A DNA stretch of 14,093 nucleotides from Actinomycetota bacterium (lineage in GTDB: Bacteria; Actinomycetota; Thermoleophilia; Gaiellales; Gaiellaceae). The stretch lies in the NCBI GenBank assembly GCA_005885565.1, contig VAXK01000056.1, forward strand, positions 1-14,093, in the 5' to 3' direction. Shown here piece by piece: positions 1 through 6,053 of the stretch (its first letter is position 1; each line of letters starts with the position of its first letter). Both the position numbers and the translations under genes were made by a program. The notes under the pieces were generated by a model. It was not told the DNA's origin. It saw only the letters and a list, made by a program, of their open reading frames with translations, and made no database searches.

Positions 1-395
1 TGCACCTGAAGCTTCCGGGCGAGCTGACGCTGGAGCAGGCGCACGAGATCGCGACGGAGGTGGAGCGGGCGATTCACGAGTCGGTGGACGGGGTGACGGC
101 GGTGCAGACGCACCTGGAGCCGCTCGCCGAGCCCGGCCCGGGCCGCGCGGCGCCCTCGCGGGACACGGCCGGCGACGCCGAGGCCGTCCGGCGCATCGTG
201 CGCGAGGCCACGGGGACCGCTCCGCGGGAGCTGCGCTTCCTCCAGACGGACGAGGGCATGGTGGCGTTCCTGACTCTCGGGCTCGACCCGGGAAGCCCGC
301 TCTCGGATGCGCACGCCCACGCGAGCCGGATCGAGGAGGCGATCCGGCGAGAGCGGCCGGAGATCGCGGACGTGATCGTGCACACCGAGCCGTAG
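1..395 (+). CDS. Cation diffusion facilitator (CDF) transporter, C-terminal part only
   Basis: The 5' part lies before the window; the frame from base 3 gives 130 residues ending at TAG 393-395. No membrane segment is seen, only the cytoplasmic tail. It resembles the dimerisation domain of CDF metal-ion/proton antiporters, with the pattern EAH-like (QAHEIATEVE) followed by a VTAV-x-THLEP strand. A second similar unit follows, with DAHAHASRIEEAI and then IADVIVHTEP, so the tail appears to carry two domain copies separated by a Pro/Gly/Ala-rich linker. Members of the family export divalent metals such as Zn, Co, Mn or Fe from the cytoplasm; the metal cannot be judged here because the membrane binding site is missing. 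The stop overlaps the GTG of the next gene by one base, so the two are probably co-transcribed, though no functional link is obvious. Confidence 0.75.
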   Translation, partial: HLKLPGELTLEQAHEIATEVERAIHESVDGVTAVQTHLEPLAEPGPGRAAPSRDTAGDAEAVRRIVREATGTAPRELRFLQTDEGMVAFLTLGLDPGSPLSDAHAHASRIEEAIRRERPEIADVIVHTEP

Positions 396-1219
396 TGAAG
401 CTCTGCATGTTCAGCCCGAAGGGCCACCACCTTGAGCGCGGCTGGCCAGGCGTCCTCGAGGGTGACGTCGTCGTCCAGCTCGCGGCGCAGACGCTCCCGT
501 CCTTCTTCACCGGCGGCGGCAAGGCCCGCCGGCACTCGGAGTACCCGCTCGCCGACGTCGATCTCCGGCCGCCCGTCCTGCACCCGCCCTCAGTCCGCGA
601 CTTCTACGCCTTCGAGCAGCACGTCCGCACGGCGCGCGCCGCGCGCGGCCTCGAGGTGCCCCGCGAGTGGTACGAGCAGCCGGTCTTCTACTTCTCCAAC
701 CCGGCTGCGATCTTCGGCCCGGAGGACGAGATCCCCTACCCGGACGGAACGGCCGAGCTCGACTACGAGCTCGAGGTGGCGGCGATCGTCGGCGCCGACG
801 GCGACGTCGCCGGCTTCACCGTCATGAACGACTGGTCGGCGCGAGACCTCCAACGGGCCGAGATGAGGGTCGGCCTCGGCCCCGCCAAGGGGAAGGACTT
901 CGCGACGAGCCTCGGGCCGATCGTCGTCACGCGCGACGAGTTCGACGGCTCGCGCGCCACGATGGTCGCGCGCGTGAACGGGGAGGAGCGCTCGCGCGGC
1001 GAGCTCGCCGACATGTACCACCCGTGGGACGCGATCGTCGCCCACGCCGCGCGGAACACTCGCCTCCTCCCGGGTGACGTCCTGGGCTCCGGAACCGTCG
1101 GCACCGGTTGCATCCTCGAGCTCGGCGACGGGCGGTGGCTGCAGCCGGGCGACGTCGTCGAGCTCGAAGTGGAGGGAATCGGCGTGCTCCGAAACCGCGT
1201 GGCTGAAACGGACATGTAA
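395..1219 (+). CDS. Fumarylacetoacetate hydrolase family protein, probable fumarylacetoacetase
   Basis: 274 residues from a GTG that shares one base with the preceding stop (TAGTG). The family cleaves C-C bonds in 1,3-diketo acids using a divalent metal. Metal-site residues are visible: E125 and E127 in LDYELEVA and D146 in NDWSARDLQ. Residues 67-76 read VRDFYAFEQH; D69, Y71 and H76 line up with the Asp, Tyr and general-base His of animal fumarylacetoacetase (recalled, not aligned by program). K167 in GKDFATSLGP also fits. At 274 residues it is much shorter than the roughly 420-residue animal enzyme, and the counterpart of the animal active-site Glu near the C terminus is not evident. Homogentisate dioxygenase lies just downstream, so a role in the last step of tyrosine breakdown (fumarylacetoacetate to fumarate and acetoacetate) is likely. 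Another diketo-acid substrate remains possible. Confidence 0.85.
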   Translation: MKLCMFSPKGHHLERGWPGVLEGDVVVQLAAQTLPSFFTGGGKARRHSEYPLADVDLRPPVLHPPSVRDFYAFEQHVRTARAARGLEVPREWYEQPVFYFSNPAAIFGPEDEIPYPDGTAELDYELEVAAIVGADGDVAGFTVMNDWSARDLQRAEMRVGLGPAKGKDFATSLGPIVVTRDEFDGSRATMVARVNGEERSRGELADMYHPWDAIVAHAARNTRLLPGDVLGSGTVGTGCILELGDGRWLQPGDVVELEVEGIGVLRNRVAETDM

Positions 1220-1230
1220 CGCGCATGCGA

Positions 1231-1236
1231 TAAGGT
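1231..1236 (+). promoter_or_regulatory. Putative -10 element for vapBC (leaderless)
   Basis: TAAGGT ends 7 bases before the ATG at 1244, which would put the transcription start at or next to the A of the start codon. A weak -35-like CGGACA lies at 1209-1214 with a 16-base spacer. The same hexamer and spacing occur before the gene starting at 9483 on the minus strand. The AAGG inside it could instead act as a modest ribosome binding site, so the two readings are not separable by eye. Confidence 0.45.
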
Positions 1237-1243
1237 GCGCTAC

Positions 1244-1471
1244 ATGGCGCACATCCAGATCCGAAACGTCCCGCCCGAGCTCCATCGCAAGCTCAAGGCG
1301 CGCGCCGCCCAGGAAGGGCTGACGCTGTCCGAGTACCTCCTCCGGGAGGCCGAGCGAAACATCGAGAAGCCGACGATCGAGGAGCTGACTCGGCGGATTC
1401 GCGCGCGTCGGCTGCCGAAGCTTCGGACGCATCCCGCCGATCTGATCCGAGCCGACCGCGAGAGTCATTGA
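1244..1471 (+). CDS. vapB: VapB/FitA-type ribbon-helix-helix antitoxin
   Basis: 75 residues from ATG 1244. The N-terminal beta strand (HIQIRNVPPEL) and following helices (HRKLKARAAQEG, then LSEYLLREAE) are the classic ribbon-helix-helix fold that binds operator DNA as a dimer. The C-terminal half, residues 40-75, is charged and likely forms the segment that threads into the toxin active site. An in-frame GTG at 1235 would add three residues, but the ATG has a TAAGGT element at the right distance and fits the normal family start (MAxIQIRN). The stop overlaps the toxin TTG by 4 bases (TTGA), the usual coupling for this module. Family knowledge predicts that the VapBC complex represses its own promoter. 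Confidence 0.9.
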   Translation: MAHIQIRNVPPELHRKLKARAAQEGLTLSEYLLREAERNIEKPTIEELTRRIRARRLPKLRTHPADLIRADRESH

Positions 1472-1863
1472 TCGTCCTCGACGCGTCGGCGGCGATCGAC
1501 TACCTCGTCGACGGCGGTGAGCGCGGGGACTGGGTCCGAGAGCGCCTCCCGCGCGGAGCCGGCCTCGCCGCTCCGCACGTCATCGATCTCGAGGTCGTTT
1601 CCGGACTTCGCCGACTCCTTGCGTGCGCCGACGTAACTCGCCGTCAGGCCGAGAACGGACTCACTGATTTCGGCGAGCTCCACCTAACGAGGTATCCCAT
1701 GACGATCTTCCTCGATCGAATCTGGCGGCTCAGGACGATGCTCACGCCCTACGACGCTGCCTACGTCGCGCTCGGGGAAGCGCTCGGTTCGCCGCTTCTG
1801 ACCACCGACGCGCGGCTCCAAGCCCACGGCCATCGCGCTGCGATCGTCGCTTTCCCCGGTTAG
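1468..1863 (+). CDS. vapC: VapC-type PIN-domain ribonuclease toxin
   Basis: 131 residues, a normal PIN-toxin length. The start is TTG 1468, overlapping the antitoxin stop by 4 bases. The acidic metal-binding residues of PIN nucleases are all present: D5 in VLDASA, E42 in DLEV, D96 in TPYDAAYVAL and D114 in TTDARL, so the toxin looks catalytically intact. VapC toxins cut RNA, often tRNA or the rRNA sarcin-ricin loop; the target here is unknown. Base composition is lower in GC than its neighbours (48 of 120 bases are A/T in 1621-1740, against 31 of 120 in 1021-1140 and 38 of 120 in 2221-2340, counted by hand). That fits acquisition by transfer into this locus. Confidence 0.92.
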   Translation: MIVLDASAAIDYLVDGGERGDWVRERLPRGAGLAAPHVIDLEVVSGLRRLLACADVTRRQAENGLTDFGELHLTRYPMTIFLDRIWRLRTMLTPYDAAYVALGEALGSPLLTTDARLQAHGHRAAIVAFPG

Positions 1864-1871
1864 ACCACCGT

Positions 1872-1877
1872 TATCCT
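1872..1877 (+). promoter_or_regulatory. Putative -10 element for hmgA (leaderless)
   Basis: TATCCT ends 6 bases before the GTG at 1884, so transcription would start at the first base of the start codon. No ribosome binding site is visible in the 20-base gap after vapC. If real, hmgA can be expressed independently of the genes upstream. No convincing -35 hexamer is seen. Confidence 0.45.
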
Positions 1878-1883
1878 GTCGCC

Positions 1884-3089
1884 GTGCCCTTCTACCAGCG
1901 GCTCGGCGACCTCCCGCGCAAGCGGCACGTCCAGTTTCGCGACAACGGCAGCCTGCTCACCGAGGAGGTCATGGGCCTCGAGGGCTTCGCCGGGAACGAG
2001 TCGATCCTCTACCACCTCACCTCGCCGTGCCGCATCCGCGAGCTCGGCGAGTTCGAGCCGATCGAGCGCGAGGAATGGGTGCCCGCGGCGCACGCGCACC
2101 GCCACTTCACGACTATGGGCATCGAGCCCGAAGGCGACGAGATCACGGGCCGCAGGCTCCTGATGTGGAACGGCGACGTCGAGATCTCGCTCTGCCGGCC
2201 GGCAGAGCGCATGGACGGCTTCTTCCGGAACGGCGAGGGCGACGAGGTCGTCTTCGTCCACGAGGGCACGGGAACGCTCGAGACGATCTTCGGCGACGTC
2301 TCCTACCGCGAGGGCGACTACCTCGTCGTCCCGCGCGGCACGACCTACCGCTTCGTGCCGGAGGGGCCGCAGCGCTACCTCGTCTTCGAGTCGCCGGGCC
2401 TGATCGAGATCCCGCGCCGCTACCGCAACGAGTACGGCCAGCTGCTCGAGCACGCGCCGTACTACCACCGCGACATCCACCCACCGACCGAGCTCCGGAC
2501 GCACCGCGAGCGGGGCGACTTCCAGGTCAAGGTGCGGGTGCGGGGCGGCTACCAGACCTACGTCCTCGACTACCACCCGTTCGACGTCGTGGGCTGGGAC
2601 GGCTACGTCTATCCCTGGACCTTCAACATCAACGACTTCGAGCCGATCACGGGCCGGATCCACATGCCGCCTCCCTCACATCAGACCTTCCAGGGGCAGA
2701 ACTTCGTCATCTGCTCGTTCTGCCCGCGCAAGCTCGACTTCGACCCGATGGCGATCCCGATCCCGTACCACCACTCGAATCTGAACTCCGAGGAGATGAT
2801 CTACTACGTCTCCGGCAACTTCGGCTCGCGCCGCGGGATCGAGGTCGGCTCGGTGACCCTCCACCCGTCCGGGATTCCGCACGGGCCGCACCCGGGGCTC
2901 GCGGAGAAGTCGATCGGCCAGACGGAGACGCACGAGCTCGCCGTCATGTGCGACACCTTCCATCCGCTTCGGCTGACGAAGCTCGCGCAGGAGCTCGACG
3001 ACGGCAAGTACGCCTACTCGTGGGCCGAGCCGGCCGAGCCGGCGCAGGACGCGGACGCCGATCCGGCCGGCGTCACGTCCCACTTCTGA
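1884..3089 (+). CDS. hmgA: Homogentisate 1,2-dioxygenase
   Basis: 401 residues from GTG 1884. The enzyme opens the aromatic ring of homogentisate with O2 and Fe(II) to give maleylacetoacetate, the central step of tyrosine and phenylalanine catabolism. Iron ligands match the family: H297 and E303 in the YHHSNLNSEE segment and H333 in IPHGPHPG. H266 in PPPSHQTFQGQNF matches the conserved active-site His region. The double cupin layout is apparent: the first barrel at roughly 115-170 (VFVHEGTGTLETIFGDV, YREGDYLVVPRGT) and the catalytic one at roughly 230-365. The last 20 residues are a Glu/Asp/Ala/Pro-rich tail unlikely to be catalytic. The length is slightly below the roughly 440 residues of eukaryotic forms but normal for bacterial ones. 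The fumarylacetoacetase-type gene upstream is its pathway partner; maleylacetoacetate isomerase is not in the window. It ends 14 bases before a convergent gene. Confidence 0.95.
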   Translation: MPFYQRLGDLPRKRHVQFRDNGSLLTEEVMGLEGFAGNESILYHLTSPCRIRELGEFEPIEREEWVPAAHAHRHFTTMGIEPEGDEITGRRLLMWNGDVEISLCRPAERMDGFFRNGEGDEVVFVHEGTGTLETIFGDVSYREGDYLVVPRGTTYRFVPEGPQRYLVFESPGLIEIPRRYRNEYGQLLEHAPYYHRDIHPPTELRTHRERGDFQVKVRVRGGYQTYVLDYHPFDVVGWDGYVYPWTFNINDFEPITGRIHMPPPSHQTFQGQNFVICSFCPRKLDFDPMAIPIPYHHSNLNSEEMIYYVSGNFGSRRGIEVGSVTLHPSGIPHGPHPGLAEKSIGQTETHELAVMCDTFHPLRLTKLAQELDDGKYAYSWAEPAEPAQDADADPAGVTSHF

Positions 3090-3103
3090 GCTTGCGGTAG
3101 CGA

Positions 3104-3511
3104 CTAGCCGAAGAGGCCGGTCAGCGCCGAGAAGACGGCTGTGCTCGGCGGGGTATCGGTCGACGGGAGCTGCCGCGCGATCTTGAAGGCGCTGCACGCC
3201 TGGAGGTCGCTGATCGCCGAGCCGCCCGTGCTCGTGGTCGGGAACACGCTCGAGCCCTTGTTCACGAAGATCCAGGTTCCCTGCAAGGCATCCGCGGTCG
3301 CCGCCGTCAGGCAGACGTCGTAGGCGGCCAGGATGTTCACGTCGGTCGAGAGCAGCTTCACCTGCTTCTGCAGGGTCGTCACCTTCTTGCTGAGCGCGTT
3401 GAACTGCGCGAGAGTCGGAGTCTTCGTACGCGCCGGCGCTGCGCCCGCCGGTCCCGTCGCGGCGAGCGCGAGCATCGCGGTCGCGACGACGAAGACGATG
3501 ATCCTCTTCAC
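3104..3511 (-). CDS. Small secreted protein with a short coiled coil, function unknown
   Basis: 135 residues from GTG 3511; an ATG at 3523 would add four residues but has no upstream ribosome binding site. The N terminus is a Sec signal peptide: KR, a hydrophobic stretch (IIVFVVATAMLALA), then an AGAAPA cleavage region near residue 25. The mature part starts with a heptad-like segment at about 33-60 (LAQFNALSKKVTTLQKQVKLL) that may form a coiled coil and dimerise. Two Cys, C67 and C106, could form one disulfide outside the cytoplasm. The C-terminal 40 residues are rich in Ser, Thr and Pro. I do not recognise the family. It stands alone, convergent with hmgA and divergent from the glycosylase gene, so context gives no function. 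Confidence 0.7.
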   Translation of the reverse strand: MKRIIVFVVATAMLALAATGPAGAAPARTKTPTLAQFNALSKKVTTLQKQVKLLSTDVNILAAYDVCLTAATADALQGTWIFVNKGSSVFPTTSTGGSAISDLQACSAFKIARQLPSTDTPPSTAVFSALTGLFG

Positions 3512-3515
3512 CTGT

Positions 3516-3520
3516 CCTCC
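3516..3520 (-). promoter_or_regulatory. Ribosome binding site deciding the start at 3511
   Basis: GGAGG on the minus strand lies 4 bases before the GTG at 3511. This short but usable spacing favours the GTG over the ATG at 3523, which would overlap the site. A TAAGGT hexamer at 3580-3585 (minus strand, inside the divergent glycosylase gene) could be the -10 element of a leader of about 60 bases. Confidence 0.5.
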
Positions 3521-3542
3521 CATGGTCGTGGTGCCTGCGGGG

Positions 3543-3548
3543 TAGCGT
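3543..3548 (+). promoter_or_regulatory. Putative -10 element for the DNA glycosylase operon
   Basis: TAGCGT ends 8 bases before the GTG at 3557, giving a predicted start of transcription within one or two bases of the start codon. No ribosome binding site is seen. It lies in the 45-base gap between two divergent genes. Confidence 0.35.
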
Positions 3549-3556
3549 GCCCGTTC

Positions 3557-4387
3557 GTGGCGCGCCTGAAGCTTCCTGAACCTTACGACTTCGCGCTCTC
3601 GACGGAGCGGTTCCGCGCATTCGGTCCCGACCTCGCGAACCTGTGGGACGGCGAGGCGCTGCTGCGGGCGGTCGGTGGGCGAGAGGTGCGGATCGCGCCC
3701 GCGCCCGGCGGCGTGGACGTGGAGCCGCTCGACCCCGTGACGGAGCCCGTGGTCCGCAAGCTCCTCGGCGCTGAGCTCGACCTCGTGGGGTTCTCCCGCT
3801 TCGCCGCCGAGGCCGACACGGTGCTGGCGCGGCTCGCGACGGCGCTGGCCGGCTTCCGGCCGCCGCTCGCGCCCGATCCGTTCGAGGCGCTCGTCGGCTC
3901 GATCACGGCGCAGCAGGTGTCGATGTTCGCGGCGTTCGCGATCCGCAGCAGGCTCATCGAGCACTTTGGGGCTCGAGTCGGCCGGGTCCACGCCTTCCCG
4001 GCCCGCGAGCGGCTGTCCGCGGCCGAGCCGGAGGAGCTCGTGGCGGTCGGCTTCTCCCGCCGAAAGGCGGAGTACACCGTCGCGCTCGCGCGGAGCGACC
4101 TCGACCTCGACGGCCTCGGAAGGCTCCCGGAGGAGGAGATTCGCGCCCGGCTGACGGCGCTCCCGGGGATCGGCGAGTGGACGGCCGACTGGTTCCTCGC
4201 CCGCCACCTCGCGTGGCCGCGGGCCTGGCCGGCCGGCGACCTCGCCCTGCGCAAGGCGGTCTCCGTCTTCTACCGCCACGGCGAAGCGATGACGACGCCC
4301 GAGGTGCGCGCGTTCGGCGCCCGCTTCGAGCCGTTCCAGAACCTGAGCGCGCACTACCTCCTGACCGGCCTACGGGTTGCGCCGTGA
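3557..4387 (+). CDS. AlkA-like DNA-3-methyladenine glycosylase (HhH-GPD superfamily)
   Basis: 276 residues from GTG 3557. Enzymes of this family excise alkylated purines, starting base excision repair. The N-terminal 90 residues match the AlkA-type beta domain region; residues 109-135 contain the family signature ALVGSITAQQVS. The helix-hairpin-helix is LPGIGEWTA at 202-210, followed by the Gly/Pro-rich loop and the catalytic aspartate D228 in WPAGDLALRKAV. No cysteine cluster for a 4Fe-4S centre follows, unlike MutY or endonuclease III. The substrate range (3-methyladenine versus wider) cannot be read from sequence. The stop overlaps the next gene by 4 bases (GTGA), so it heads a coupled four-gene run. 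Confidence 0.9.
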   Translation: MARLKLPEPYDFALSTERFRAFGPDLANLWDGEALLRAVGGREVRIAPAPGGVDVEPLDPVTEPVVRKLLGAELDLVGFSRFAAEADTVLARLATALAGFRPPLAPDPFEALVGSITAQQVSMFAAFAIRSRLIEHFGARVGRVHAFPARERLSAAEPEELVAVGFSRRKAEYTVALARSDLDLDGLGRLPEEEIRARLTALPGIGEWTADWFLARHLAWPRAWPAGDLALRKAVSVFYRHGEAMTTPEVRAFGARFEPFQNLSAHYLLTGLRVAP

Positions 4388-5400
4388 CGAAGATCCGCCG
4401 GGCAATCGAGGCCGACGAGCCCATCCTGCGCGAGCTCTGGGAGGAGTTCGAGGCCGAGGTCCCCGAGCCGCCCGGCTTCACGCCCGAGACGTGGGACGAG
4501 GCGTGGAGGGACATTCGCCGCCACATCGGCGAAGGTGTGGCTCTCGTCGCCGAGGACGACGAGGGGCCGATCGGCCATGCGTGGGCGGCCGCTCCCGTGC
4601 ACGGGCGGGCGCATCTCACCGACGTCTACGTGCGGCCACGCGCTCGGCGGAGCGGTGTCGCACGGGCGCTTCTTCGGGAATTGGCCGTGGCCCTGCGCGG
4701 GCTCGGAGCGGAGTGGATGAGCCTCGACGTCGTCAGCTCGAATGCTCCCGCGCTCGCGGCGTGGAACCGGTTCGGGTTCGTGGAGGTGCAGAAGGTCATG
4801 GTGGCCGAGCTCGCGGCGCTCGAGCAACGCCTGGGGAGTTCCGTCGACGGCGCGACCTTCGGCTCGGCGCACGTGCAGACGGACGACCTCGGCGGCGTCG
4901 AGCGCGCCGTGCGCACCTTCGTGCCGAGACTCGGGCGCTCGGCCGGGACCGCCGTCGTCCCGCCGAAGAACGGGTGGATCGGCGTCTACGACGAGCTCTG
5001 CGGCCGCGAGCCGGAGCTGCTCCGGCGTCTCGCGCGAGAGCTCTCCGACCGCTTCGGCGTCGCGATCGCGATCGGCGTCGAGGCGGGCCAGGTCGTGCGT
5101 TACGTCCTCTTCGACCGCGGCCGGATGGTGGACGAGTACCTCTCGGTGCCGGAGTTCCACGGGCCGCTTCCGCCCGGCGACGTGATCGCCCTCGGCGCGA
5201 ACCCGACGTTGCTGTCGCGTCTGACCGGCGCCGACCCGGCCCGGGTGCGCGCCGTCGTCCGGACGGCCACCTCGCCCGCCGACCTGCCGCCCGCGGAGGA
5301 GCTCGTCGCACAGATCGGCGAGCTGCTCGTGCTCTCGGGCGTCGAGCTCGCCTACGAGGAGGCGCTGGGGCTGCCGGACGTGCTTAGGATCGAGCGATGA
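4384..5400 (+). CDS. GNAT-family N-acetyltransferase fused to a C-terminal domain of unknown function
   Basis: 338 residues from GTG 4384, which overlaps the glycosylase stop by 4 bases. Residues 1-140 are a GNAT domain: the strand LTDVYVRPRARRSGVARALL (78-97) carries the acetyl-CoA pyrophosphate loop, and NAPALAAWNRFGF (120-132) is the usual C-terminal motif. The remaining 190 residues are a separate domain beginning with HVQTDDLGGVERAV (163-176) and including NGWIGVYDE (196-204) and VDEYLSVPEFHG (249-260). It looks like a conserved globular domain I have seen in hypothetical proteins but cannot name. The acetyl acceptor is unknown; a small molecule or protein are both possible. The stop overlaps the next ATG by 4 bases (ATGA). 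Single GNAT domains are typically 150-180 residues, so the fusion is the notable feature. Confidence 0.85.
   Translation: MTKIRRAIEADEPILRELWEEFEAEVPEPPGFTPETWDEAWRDIRRHIGEGVALVAEDDEGPIGHAWAAAPVHGRAHLTDVYVRPRARRSGVARALLRELAVALRGLGAEWMSLDVVSSNAPALAAWNRFGFVEVQKVMVAELAALEQRLGSSVDGATFGSAHVQTDDLGGVERAVRTFVPRLGRSAGTAVVPPKNGWIGVYDELCGREPELLRRLARELSDRFGVAIAIGVEAGQVVRYVLFDRGRMVDEYLSVPEFHGPLPPGDVIALGANPTLLSRLTGADPARVRAVVRTATSPADLPPAEELVAQIGELLVLSGVELAYEEALGLPDVLRIER
5385..5390 (+). promoter_or_regulatory. Possible internal -10 element before the alpha/beta hydrolase
   Basis: TAGGAT ends 6 bases before the ATG at 5397, inside the last codons of the GNAT gene. It uses an AGG arginine codon, otherwise uncommon in this GC-rich gene. 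The AGGA within it could equally be a ribosome binding site for the overlapping start, which is the simpler reading in an operon. Confidence 0.3.
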
Positions 5401-6053
5401 CCGTCCTCCTCCTGCACGCGCTGCCGCTTGACGAGCGGATGTGGGAGCCGCAGCGGGCCGCGTTCGGCGACGCGGTCGCGCCGCGCCTGTACGGCCGCGG
5501 GGCGAGCATGGAGGGATGGGCGCGGAGCATCCTCGCCGAGGTGGAGGGAGAGATCGTCGCCGTGGGCGCGTCGATGGGCGGCTACTGCGCCCTCGAGCTC
5601 GTCCGCCAGGCACCGGAGCGGGTGCGCGGGCTCGTGCTGGCGGGGGCGCGGGTCGAGGCCGACTCGCCGGAGCGGCGGGAGAGGCGTGCGAAGACGCTCG
5701 AACTCATCCGGGCGGGCGGCGCCGAGGCCCTGTGGGAAGACATGCGTCCCAAGCTCTTCCCACCGGGCGAGACCGAGGTGGTCGCGTTCGCCCGCGGGTT
5801 GGCGCTCGACCAGCGGCCCGAGGAGCTTGCGGCCGCCGTAGAGGCGATCCGCGACCGGCGCGACTCGACGGAGGTCGTCGCCCGCTTCGAGCGGCCGGTT
5901 CTGTTCGTCGCTGGCCGTGACGACCCATTCGTTTCCCAGGCCGAGGCGCCTCCCTTAGTGGAGGCGCGGGCCTTCGACACCGGCCACCTGCCGAGCCTCG
6001 AGCGGCCGGAGGAGTTCAACGCCGTTGTCGCGGAGTTCCTCGCGCGTGTCTGA
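5397..6053 (+). CDS. Alpha/beta-fold hydrolase
   Basis: 218 residues, short for the fold but complete. The N-terminal strand ends in LLLHALPLD, giving the oxyanion-hole His region. The nucleophile elbow is GASMGG with S59, the acid is D176 in VAGRDDPF, and the base is H197 in DTGHLPSLERP, so the catalytic triad is intact. The lid between strands 6 and 7 (about 88-160) is small and rich in Arg and Glu. No signal peptide is seen, so it acts in the cytoplasm. Esterase, lactonase or C-C hydrolase activity are all possible; sequence alone does not decide. It overlaps both neighbours (4 bases upstream, 8 downstream). Confidence 0.88.
   Translation: MTVLLLHALPLDERMWEPQRAAFGDAVAPRLYGRGASMEGWARSILAEVEGEIVAVGASMGGYCALELVRQAPERVRGLVLAGARVEADSPERRERRAKTLELIRAGGAEALWEDMRPKLFPPGETEVVAFARGLALDQRPEELAAAVEAIRDRRDSTEVVARFERPVLFVAGRDDPFVSQAEAPPLVEARAFDTGHLPSLERPEEFNAVVAEFLARV

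Noticed and set aside
1235..1243. GTG 1235 as the vapB start
   Set aside because: It overlaps the likely -10/ribosome element, and the extra residues are outside the conserved family start.
3029..3043. GCCGGC-CGA-GCCGGC hairpin as a terminator near the end of hmgA
   Set aside because: It is within the coding region, encodes repeated Glu-Pro-Ala codons, and has no T run after it.
3524..4354. Upstream extension of the small secreted protein
   Set aside because: It would bury the signal peptide internally and runs antisense to the DNA glycosylase.
5062..5069. GCGATCGC octamer, the HIP1 sequence of cyanobacteria
   Set aside because: A single copy created by alternating Ala-Ile codons, with no enrichment seen.
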